Source: Prochilodus magdalenae
Taxonomy: Eukaryota; Chordata; Actinopteri; Characiformes; Prochilodontidae
Direction of reading: 5' to 3'
DNA length: 64,000 bases
NCBI GenBank assembly: GCA_024036415.1
Contig: JAMWET010005015.1
Location: 1-64,000 of the forward strand
Part shown: in pieces, positions 24,250 to 36,400 of the stretch
Position numbering within the stretch: the first letter of the stretch is position 1
How the letters are laid out: each line of letters begins with the position of its first letter
The notes under the pieces: model-generated
Seen by the model: the letters and a program-made list of their open reading frames with translations, nothing else
Databases searched by the model: none
What the model was told of the DNA's origin: nothing
Translations under genes and position numbers: made by a program

Positions 24250-25800
24250 CCAGCCCAAACGCCCCGCCCCAAAAAACAACAACATTTAATCCAGAGCTGG
24301 TAGTTGGCTCTGCCCAGTTTCTCAATCTCCTGGACAATATAGAGCAGCCTGGCTTAGCATTTAAACCCTAGAGAGACTGAAGAGAGAAGCAGCTCCACCT
24401 TTATTAGCATCAAAACCACAACAGCAGCCTGTAAGTAGCAGCCATGCTGTGTGATTGTATCCATGGTTGCCAGTAGGAGCAGATTAAAATCCTAAACTGG
24501 GAGCTTCATAGTGAGGAACACCTTTAATCTAGTTGGGGTTGATGTCAAGATGGAAGACTATTGCTAGTATAGGTAATGCTAGCTACTAGCATTAGCTAAC
24601 TAGCATAGCTAACCAAATAGTATGAGGGTGAAGCTTATTTACACAGAGGCTCTGTTTTATTTTGTCTATTTGGACATGATGTTTCTGTGTCATCATCACA
24701 GTGTCTCGCTGTAAACCAGCCAATCAGAGCAGAGCTCTCCCAAATATTCATGAGCTCACCAAACAGGGAAAACAGCTTGTTTCATTCATGGACCAAATCA
24801 CAGGGTGTAAACGGGTGTAGTAAAACCACATCTGAGTCACATGCCTTCTATGTAGAACATCAAGAAACTATTTAAATGGCACCCTTAAAGTGAAATCGTA
24901 CAAGCCTCCAGCCTGCACATCCACTCTCCCTTCGGCTTCCGCCTCCAGGAGCAGCCGCCTGATCGTCAGTGCTGCCGGGACCTGCCTGAAGCGTCACCGA
25001 AGGGTTGCAGTCACTAGGTCATTGTGTTCCTCCATACACTAAAGGCCTAAAGGAGTGTTCATTTGTCATTCTGCCTGGTGCTTAATAAGAGGGAGGCTCA
25101 CAAGCCCATGTAGGGAGATGGTGCCAGGTGTCACTACTTTCGGCCCACTGTTGGGCTTTCGCCTCACTCCTGGCTGGCTGGACCCTTAATGGAGGAGGCA
25201 GCTGTAGCCCTATGCCACCGTCCGCTGTTGAGTTCACTGATGCGCTGCTCGACTTCTTTCAACTCAGAAGCCACCCCCCACTTCTGACACCAATTGGTGT
25301 AGATCAAGACACTGAACGACAACAGTGACAGACCGTTTTAACCAGAAGTAGGACCCCCTTAACTCCCCCAAAGCCTTCAGTGGGGTTAAGGTTAGGACTC
25401 TGTGGTGGTCATTTCATGTGTGAAAACGATTCTTCATACTACCTGAACAACTCGTCCACAATCTGAGCCCGGTGAGTCTCGCTCGCGCACTGTCGTCCTG
25501 GAATATGGAAATTGATGGGGTAACTATGCCAATTAAGGTGGTCAGCTGACTTCATTTTATTCCCACACAGCCTTGACCATATGAGAAGCACCTCCATATC
25601 ATAGCACTCCCTCTGGAGGCTAGTACCGTGGACACCATGCATGATGGGTGCATGGCCCCTTGCTCTGGTATAGGGTCAGTCTGGCTCATATGACCACATG
25701 ACCTTTCCCCACCACTCCAGAGTCCAGTCTTTATACTCTCTAGCAAACTAAAGCTGATTAGTCTCACAAGTGTGTCCCAGTTTGGTCCCAGTTCTGGTTG
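24250..25800. other. Intergenic; no gene recognised
   Basis: Short frames only, with no family resemblance. The stretch 24,890-25,020 is more GC-rich (CTTCGGCTTCCGCCTCCAGG) but has no coding signal I can defend. Confidence 0.5.
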
Positions 25801-25809
25801 TGTGGAAAT

Positions 25810-26490
25810 GTTGGGAATATTTATTGAGCTACACGTACAGAAGTAGTGTCTCTCAGTGCGGCATCAGGTGACCATGTTTGCTAGCGGCATGGAGCTGTAG
25901 AGGTTCCTAATGGAGTCCTGTGATAATCCATCCCATGCAGCTTGAATATCCTCACACAGTTCCTGCAGATGGTGCGGTAGGGGTGGAGGTGGAGTGACAC
26001 CAGGCCTTCTGGACGTGTGACAACAAGCCATTAATCATGGATGTGACCACGGTGCCTCCACACACGGATTCGTTGGTCGTCTCCACCAAGACTAAAGCGG
26101 GACTCGTCACTGAAGATGACCCGCTGCCGTTCTGAGCCACTCCATGACAGTCTGGTACGACACCATTGCGGTCTTTGGTGACGGTGACGTGGTGTTAAGG
26201 ACAGTCGTCTTATAGGCCTGTGTGCATGTAGTCCTGCTATGTGCAGCTGTATGGCAGTGGTGCTGCACTAACAGGATGACTCATGGAGGAAATCACTGTT
26301 CGCTGGATGTCCGTAATTGTGGCTGATGGGTCAGTCAGGTACAGTGATAAAGCTGGTCCTTGTTTACGATGCATGTGCGGGCAAATGTGAAACTCGCATG
26401 TTTGCATGTCCCACGTGCCCCAGTTTTATTTCTGTGGGTTGACTTCTTCTGGGTGCAGCTATTCTTTTGATGATGAGTGTGTATGTATGT
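25810..26490 (-). mobile_element. Tc1-like transposon relic (copy 3), minus strand
   Basis: It opens with TATTTATTGAGCTACACGTA and then the reverse complement of the transposase region, with GATGACCCGCTGCCGTTCTG matching the QNGSGSS-encoding segment of the shifted frame in the other copies. It continues through the CATGTAGTCCTGC region towards the 5' part (TTGTTTACGATGCATGTGCG). It lies 0.8 kb upstream of the tetraspanin start. Inactive. Confidence 0.72.
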
Positions 26491-26604
26491 AGTTCTGTAG
26501 TAAATTAATGGTCTGAATTTAACGTAAGATTAGAAACTCATTTTACTACTGCTCAAATAGAGAGGGACGAGTTCAGCCAAGATAAACAATAAACTCAAAT
26601 CACT

Positions 26605-26998
26605 CACTCACACGCGCACACACGCTTACACACACTCACATGCTCACACACACTCTCACGCACACGCTCACACACACACACACTCTCACGCTCACACACA
26701 CACACACACTCACGCTCACACACACACACACACACACACGCTCACATGCTCACACACACGCTCACACACACGCGCGCACATACTCACACACTCACGCTCA
26801 CACACACGCTCACATACTCACTCACACACACTCACTCACACGCTCATATACTCACACACACACACTCACACGCTCACATACTCACACACACATACACACA
26901 CACACGCTCACATACTCACACACACACACACACACGATCGTACACACACACACACACACAGACGCTTACACACATACACACACACACACACACACAGT
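26605..26998. repeat. CA-rich microsatellite (CACACT/CACGCT/CA)n
   Basis: About 390 bp of ACAC steps interrupted by CTCA and CGCT. It lies just upstream of the putative first exon of the tetraspanin, so it may sit in that promoter. Confidence 0.95.
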
Positions 26999-27099
26999 GA
27001 GTGATGGGAGGAGGTTAATGATTGGTGTTGTTAAGAGGAAGTGAACTTCAGTCTTAAGGTATACAGGAGCGCTTCTGGTAAACGGATCCAGACTCAGCT

Positions 27100-27178
27100 G
27101 TGAAGTCTTGATAAGAGGAAAGAAGAGAATGACAATTAAGAAGACAAACTGAAAAGGAATCAAGGCTAACCAACTCAG
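27100..27178 (+). other. Putative 5' UTR exon of the tetraspanin gene
   Basis: CAACTCAG followed by GTACGC at 27,179 is a credible donor, and GTTACAG ending about 30 bases before the ATG is a credible acceptor. The exon start cannot be fixed from sequence. Inference from splice-site appearance only. Confidence 0.3.
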
Positions 27179-27307
27179 GTACGCATGATGCGATTACCTG
27201 CGTAATATTTTATTTAGTGTTCAATCTGTTGATTAGAAGCCGCTCAGACTCACTGCTTTCGTTTGATCTTAGTTACAGGCCATTGTCTTCACTCGGTCTC
27301 CAACAAC

Positions 27308-27394
27308 ATGAAGGTGGAGGACAAACTTCAGATCCAGAAATTCCTTTTAATGCTGGTCAATTCCTTGTTTGTGGTAAGATGAAATGAGTAATCC

Positions 27395-27450
<56 letters not shown>

Positions 27451-30400
27451 GGCTAAAATAGTGCTACAGTCATTTTTCCAGTTCGGTACAGAGACGACTA
27501 TTCATAAGATGAGATGTATTTAAAGTGAGCTCTGTTACCGAGTGTGTTTCTATCAGAGCGAATTTTATTAATTACTTTATGGCGCCTCCATCCAAGCAAA
27601 CATAATGCACCCTGCTGATATACATGAATGCTCCCCACAGATCATCGGTATCAGCCTTTTTGGATGTTCTGCATGGATCCTATTCGACAAAACCAACTTC
27701 ATCGCTGTTCTGAGCGACGGTAAGCTTTTGCCTTCCTGCTTTTTAATGAGGGAATCTGGTGGCATTAAAAGCCAATTCCACCAAATTATCAGATTTTCTG
27801 CCTAATTAAATTTTCAAAATGCAGACAAAGTTATTCAGAGTGCTTTGGCGCGATACGCTCCTTTCCAGGGAGTCAGAATTGCTTGCAGGCGCCCAGAGTG
27901 TTTATTGGCTTTAAAAGCTACCGTGCAGAGAGTTATTGCACATTGTGTAAAGGTTACGGATGTGATGCCTCGAGTCTGAGACTCTGGTTTATGATAGTTA
28001 GGAGATGCATGTTCTGAAAATCCATCCTCATGTGCCCCCATAGGGAAGATCAGACCCTCCACTATTTTGCCATCACCAGCACTGCGTATATAACAGCTGA
28101 GCAGACCGGAAGGGTGACTGGTCATTTTAAATAGTAGTAAATATATTGATATTGATATATAGTAGGCATGGTGACCCCTGGTTACTATCACCACCAGTGT
28201 AAAGAAATCTGAGATCTACGGTGAACCGTTTCTCATGAAACCACTCTGAATGACTTTGCAGGAAGTGGACTATACATTATTCTATATTTCTGAAATTTGG
28301 TGGAGCTGTCCCACAGTACCCGAGTAAATAAGGTCTGGGAAGGTATCTTTGTGTGGTGTTTTCATAATGAGTGCGGACTGTATGCTAACTGGTCTTTCTG
28401 TGTGGTGGTCGGTCTCACAGAAGAAGACATCAAGGTGGCTGCTGGAGGACTCTTCGTTATCGGCTTGGTGGTGTTGTGTGTGTCCATGTTGGGCTGCCTT
28501 GGGGTCCACTTAGAAAACCGATGTTGCCTTGCATTCGTAAGTGCTGGGACAGAACAACACACCGTAATACACAACACACAAGACAACACACCGTAATACA
28601 CAACACACAAGATAACACACCGTAATACACAACACACAAGACAACACACCGTAATACACAACACACAAGACAACACACAGTAATACACAACACACAAAAC
28701 AACACACCGTAATACACAACACACAAAACAACACACCGTAATACACAACACACCGTAATACACAACACACAAAACAACCCACCGTAATACACAACACACA
28801 AAACAACACACCGTAATACACAACACACAAGACAACACACCGTAATACACAACACACCAAACAACACACCGTAATACACAACAACACACCGTAATACACA
28901 ACACACAAAACAACACACCGTAATACACAACACACAAGACAACACACCGTAATACACAACACACCAAACAACACACCGTAATACACAACACACAAGACAA
29001 CACACCGTAATACACAACACACTACACACACCGTAATACACAACACACTACACACACCGTAATACACAACACACCAAACAACACACCGTAATACACAACA
29101 CACAAGACAACACACCATAATACACAACACACTACACACACCGTAATACACAACACACAAAACAACACACCGTAATACACAACACACCAAACAACACACC
29201 GTAATACACAACACACAAGACAACACACTGTAATACACAACACACAAAACAACACACCGTAATACACAACACACAAAACAACACACCGTAATACACAACA
29301 CACAAAACAACACACCGTAATACACAACACACAAAACAACACACCGTAATACACAACACACAAAACAACACACCGTAATACACAACACACTACACAACAC
29401 GCAGTAATACACAACACACAAAACAACACACCGAAATACACAACACACAAAACAACACACCGTAATACACAACACACTACACAACACACCGTAATACACA
29501 ACACACTACACAACACACCGTAATACACAACACACAAAACAACACACTGTAATACACAACACACAAAACAACACACCGTAATACACAACACACTACACAA
29601 CACACCATAATACACAACACACAAAACAACACACCGAAATACACAACACACAAAACAACACACTGTAATACACAACACACAAAACAACACGCCGTAATAC
29701 ACAACACACAAAACAACACGCCGTAATACACAACACACAAAACAACACGCCATAATACACAACACACAAAACAACACACCGTAATACACAACACACAAAA
29801 CAACACGCCGTAATACACAACACACAAAACAACGCACCGTAATACACAACACACAAAACAACACGCCGTAATACACAACACACACAACAACGCACCGTAA
29901 TACACAACACACAAAACAACACGCCGTAATACACAACACACAAAACAACACGCCGTAATACACAACACACAAAACAACACACCGTAATACACAACACACA
30001 AAACAACACACCGTAATACACAACACACAAAACAACACGCCGTAATAGACAACACACAAAACAACACGCCGTAATACACAACACACAAGACAACACGCCG
30101 TAATACACAACACACAAGACAACACACCGTAACACACAACACACACCGTAATACACAACACACAAGACAACACACCGTAATACACAACACACAAAACAAC
30201 ACACCATAATACACAACACACAAGACAACACACCGTAACACACAACACACACCGTAATACACAACACACAAGACAACACACCGTAATACACAACACACAA
30301 AACAACACACCATAATACACAACACACAAGACAACACACCGTAACACACAACACACACCGTAATACACAACACACAAGACAACACACCATAATACACAAC

Positions 30401-33400
30401 ACACAAAACAACCCACCGTAATACACAACACACAAAACAACACACCGTAATACACAACACACAAAACAACTCACCGTAATACACAACACACAAAACAACA
30501 CACCGTAATACACAACACACAAAACAACATGCTGTAATACACAACACACAAGACAACACACCGTAATACACAACACACCAAACAACACACCATAATACAC
30601 AACAACACACCGTAATACACAACACACAAAACAACACACCATAATACACAACTCACAAAACAACACACCGTAATACACAACACACACAACAACACACCGT
30701 AATACACAACACACAAGACAACACACCGTAATACACAACACACAAAACAACACACACCGTAATACACAACACACAAAACAACACACCGTAATACACAACA
30801 CACAAAACAACACGCCATAATACACAACACACCAAACAACACGCCATAATACACAACACACCAAACAACACACCGTAATACACAACACACAAAACAACAC
30901 ACCGTAATGCACAACACACAAAACAACACACCGTAATACACAACACACCAAACAACACACCGTAATACACAACACACTACACACACCGTAATACACAACA
31001 CACTACACACACCGTAATACACAACACACCGTAATACACAACACACAAGACAACACACCGTAATACACAACACACTACACACACCGTAATACACAACACA
31101 CAAAACAACACACCATAATACACAACACACCAAACAACACACCGTAATACACAACACACAAGACAACACACTGTAATACACAACACACAAAACAACACGC
31201 CATAATACACAACACACAAAACAACACACCGTAATACACAACACACAAGACAACACACCGTAATACACAACACACTACACAACACGCCGTAATACACAAC
31301 ACACAAAACAACACACCGTAATACACAACACACTACACAACACGCAGTAATACACAACACACAAAACAACACACCGAAATACACAACACACAAAACAACA
31401 CACCGTAATACACAACACACTACACAACACACCGTAATACACAACACACTACACAACACACCGTAATACACAACACACCGTAATACACAACACACAAAAC
31501 AACACACTGTAATACACAACACACAAAACAACACACCATAATACACAACACACTACACAACACACCATAATACACAACACACTACACAACACGCCGTAAT
31601 ACACAACACACAAAACAACACACCGAAATACACAACACACAAAACAACACACTGTAATACACAACACACAAAACAACACACCGTAATACACAACACACCG
31701 TAATACACAACACACTACACAACACACCGTAATACACAACACACAAGACAACACACCGTAATACACAACACACCGTAATACACAACACACAAAACAACAC
31801 GCCATAATACACAACACAAAACAACACACCGTAATACACAACACACCGTAATACACAACAAACAAGACAACACACTGTAATACACGACATACAAAACAAC
31901 ACACTGTAATACACAACACACAACAACATGCCATAATACACAACACACAAAACAACATGCTGTAATACACAACACACAAGACAACACACCGTAATACACA
32001 ACACACCAAACAACACACCGTAATACACAACACACAAAACAACACACCGTAATACACAACACACACAAAACAACACACTGTAATACACAACACACAAAAC
32101 AACCCACCGTAATACACAACACACAAAACAACACGCCATAATACACAACACACAAGACAACACACCGTAATACACAACACACACCGTAATACACAACACA
32201 CAAACAACACACCGTAATACACAACACACAAAACAACACACCGTAATACACAACACACAAAACAACACACTGTAATACACAACACACTACACACACCGTG
32301 ATACACAACACACAAAACAACACACCGTAATACACAACACACAAAACAACACACTGTAATACACAACACACTACACACACCGTGATACACAACACACAAA
32401 ACAACACACCGTAATACACAACACACAAAACAACACACTGTAATACACTCACATGAAAAAGTTGAGTTGTTGCACAGACGTTTCACCCAGAGAAAATCAG
32501 CCGGTGGGAATGAAACTTGGTGAGGAGGTTTGATATTGTGAGACATGCTAATGATTCAAGTTTCGCGCTCGGCCACGCATGTGCCGTAAGCAAGGACGGG
32601 CTTTATCGCTGTACCTGACTGACCCACTAGCTACAACTGTGGACATCCAGTGAGCAGCGCTGTCCTCCATGAGCCAGCACCACACAGGACTACATGCACG
32701 CAGGCCGTTACCATGACTTACAACACCACGTCAACGTCACCACAACGGTGTCGTGCCAGACTGGCATGGAGGGACTCAGAATGGCAGCGGGTCATCTTCA
32801 GTGACGAGTCCCGCTTTAGTCTTGGTGGAGACGACCAACGAATCCATGTGTGGAGGCACCGTGGCCAGCACCAAGATGAACGGTGTGTTGTCACACGTCC
32901 AGAAGACCTGGTGTCCCTCCACCTCCACCCCTACCGCACCATCTGCAGGAACTGTGTGAGGATGTTCAAGCTGCATGGGATGGATTATCACAGGACATCA
33001 TTAGGAACCTCTACAGCTCCATACCGAGACATCTGGCGTGTTGGGTTAGCAAACATGGCGTCCCAACACCATACTGAGAGACAGACTTCTGTATGTGTAG
33101 CTCAATAAATATTGATCATATCAGCCTAAACTGATCATCAGTTATTGATCCTGGTCACCTTTATCTTCCCTCCCAACAGCACCGCACTCCCACACCTCCT
33201 TCTGGGTGGGCATCAATGGTCACAGGACACTGTTGGCTGGATAGGTTTGGTTGGTGGACGATTCTCAGTCCAGCAGTGACACTGTCCAGCAGCCCTGCTG
33301 TGTCTGATCCACTTACACCAGCACCACGTCAGTGTCACTGCAGTGCTGAGAATGCTCCACCACCCACGTCATTCCTGCTCTGTGGGGGTCCTGTGGGGGT

Positions 33401-36400
33401 CCCGACCCTTGAAGAACAGGGTAATGCAGTATACAGAGAAACAGATGGACTATGCTGAGCGTGTGTTCCTTTCTGCTCTTTTACAGTACATGGGCTTCAT
33501 ATTCGCCGTCGTGTTTGGTCAGTTGTTCGTCACCTTCCTGCTGGTGGCCAAAAGGAGCAAGGTATGTTTTATAAGCAGCATCGGTTTTGATATACTGAAC
33601 TCTAATCACTATATAACCTCTGCAGAACAGCCAGAGGGAGCATGAGGATTCTTAAACCATTACTGCTGTCTGTCAGACTCGGTACAATCCTGTGTGTCAC
33701 CATACTCCCCTACTGACGTTCCTCACCCACCATGCGACACATGTTTCCACTGTATGTTGGCGTTTGAACATTGAAACCAGTCTAAACCAGTCCAGGAGCT
33801 GAAATACTGTTTCTGTTTAACAGATTGAAGGGGATTTCAATAAGGCCATAGACACCGCTATCACTCAGTATGGCAATTATACACAATTAACAGAGAGGCT
33901 TCTGGACAGCGTACAGCATTCGGTATGTATGACCTAATACTGACCGTCAGGACAACAAAGCAGACATACTGCGGATAATAAGCGTCACTGATTGAAGCAT
34001 AATAATTATCCAGACCTTCTTTAGTCTGTTAATGAGATGATCCGAATAATAAATATATATTAAATGGTAATAAAAAGCACTGCTGGGTGTTATGGTCTGC
34101 ATAAGCTGACTTTTAACAATTTGTTTTTTCTGCAGGCAGAGTGCTGTGGCAAAGTCAACTCCAGCGACTGGAGCAAAAATATAATCATTCAGAACTTCAA
34201 CACATCACACGTCTACCCATGCTCCTGCTTCAATAGTTCCGGATGCCCCAGTATGGTGTCCTATGAGACGTACAAGTTTGGAAAAGGCACGAACATCTAC
34301 CCAACGGTATTAGAACACTCAGCACGCTGATACCATTTAACCCTTACACTGCATGTGTCTTCTGTTCCTCACATAGAACATAGTACATAGTAGATATTCA
34401 ATAATTCATAGTGTTTACGTAATAAGTCATAGTAGTTACTTTATAATTCATAATAGCTACTACAAATAGCACAATTACTGAGTAGTTCATTGTAGATGTT
34501 GGATAGGCACTATCAAATAATTCATAGTGGCTACTGAAAAATGAATAGTGGTTACATGATAATTCATAGTGGTTCCTAAGTAAATCATAACGGATGCTAA
34601 AAATATCATAATAACACATGTACAGACTAATTTTATAACATACCAAAACATTCATTGTTGGTTACAGAACAGTAGCTATCAAACAATTCATAGCGGCTAC
34701 TAAATCATTAGTAATAGATAGTAAATAATTAATTTACTGAACAATTCATATAGAATACTGAAAATATCCTAATTACTGAATAGGTTTTTTTTACATAATA
34801 ATTGGAAAAAGATGCTATATGATACATAATAGATAGTAGATAGATACATAATAGTAAATAATTCTTATTAAATACTAAATAATTCATAGTAGTTTCTAAG
34901 TGATTTGTAGTAGTTACTGTATAATTCATTTACTGAATAATTCATAGTGGGTATATAATAATTCCTAGCCTTTACTGGGGGGATACATATAAATTCATAG
35001 GGGGTATATGATAATTCTTAGCTGTTACTGGGGGTGGGGGGTTGGGGGGTGGGACTGAATAAATCACAGCGGTTATACGATAATTCCTAGCCGTTACAGG
35101 GAGGTTACAGAATAATTCATAGTGGGTATATAATAATTCCTAGCTGTTCCTGGGGGGTTACAGAGTAATTCATAGTGGGTATATGATAATTCCTAGCTGT
35201 TCCTGGGGGGTTACAGAGTAATTCATAGTGGGTATATGATCATTCCTAGCTGTTCCTGGGGGGTTACAGAGTAATTCATAGTGGGTATATGATAATTCCT
35301 AGCTGTTCCTGGGGGGTTACAGAGTAATTCATAGTGGGTATATGATAATTCCTAGCTGTTCCTGGGGGGTTACAGAGTAATTCATAGTGGGTATATAATG
35401 ATTCCTAACTGTTACTGTGAGGTTACAGAATAATTCATAGTGGGTATATAATGATTCCTAACTGTTACTGTGAGGTTACAGAATAATTCATAGTGGGTAT
35501 ATAATGATTCCTAACTGTTACTGTGAGGTTACAGAATAATTCATAGTGGGTATATAATGATTCCTAGCCTTTACTGGGGGGATACATATAAATTCATAGG
35601 GGGTATATGATAATTCTTAGCTGTTACTGGGGGTGGGGGGGGGGGGGTGGGGACTGAAATAATTCACAGCGGTTTATACGATAATTCCTAGCCGTTACTG
35701 GGGGGTTACAGAGTAATTCATAGTGGGTATATAATAATTCCTAGCTGTTACTTGGAGGTTACAGGATAATTCATAGTGGGTATATAATAATTCCTAGCCG
35801 TTACTGGGGGCTTACAGAATAATTCATAGCGGTTATATAATAATTCCTAGCCGTTACTGGGGGGGTGACAGAATAATTCATAGTGGGTATATGATAATTC
35901 CTAGCTGTTACTAGGGGCTTACTGAATAATTCATAGTGGTTATATATTAATTCTTAGTCGTTACTGTGAGGTTATAGAATAATTCATAGTGGGTATATAA
36001 TGATTCCTAACTGTTACTGTGAGGTTACAGAATAATTCATAGTGGGTATATAATGATTCCTAACTGTTACTTGGAGGTTACAGAATAATTCATAGTGGGT
36101 ATATAATGATTCCTAACTGTTACTGTGAGGTTACAGAATAATTCATAGTGGGTATATAATGATTCCTAACTGTTACTGTGAGGTTACAGAATAATTCATA
36201 GTGGGTATATAATGATTCCTAACTGTTACTGTGAGGTTACAGAATAATTCATAGTGGGTATATAATGATTCCTAACTGTTACTGGGGGGTTACAGAGTAA
36301 TTCATAGTGGGTATATAATAATTCCTAGCTGTTACTTGGAGGTTACAGAATAATTCATAGTGGCTACAGACAGTTTCTGAATGGAATCATTTGCATACTT

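Noticed and set aside
28550..32452. Possible CRISPR array because of a regular 29 bp period
   Set aside because: The units are head-to-tail with no unique spacers, there are no cas genes, and the host is a vertebrate.
28362..32546. Minus-strand frames of up to 480 codons resembling Cys/Val-rich membrane proteins
   Set aside because: They come from the 29 bp array, which lacks stops in all three minus frames. They overlap each other in different phases and lie in a tetraspanin intron.
32650..33108. Possible functional transposase gene
   Set aside because: Only the central Tc1 block is in frame. The N-terminal domain and last catalytic acidic region are missing or shifted, so it is annotated as a relic.
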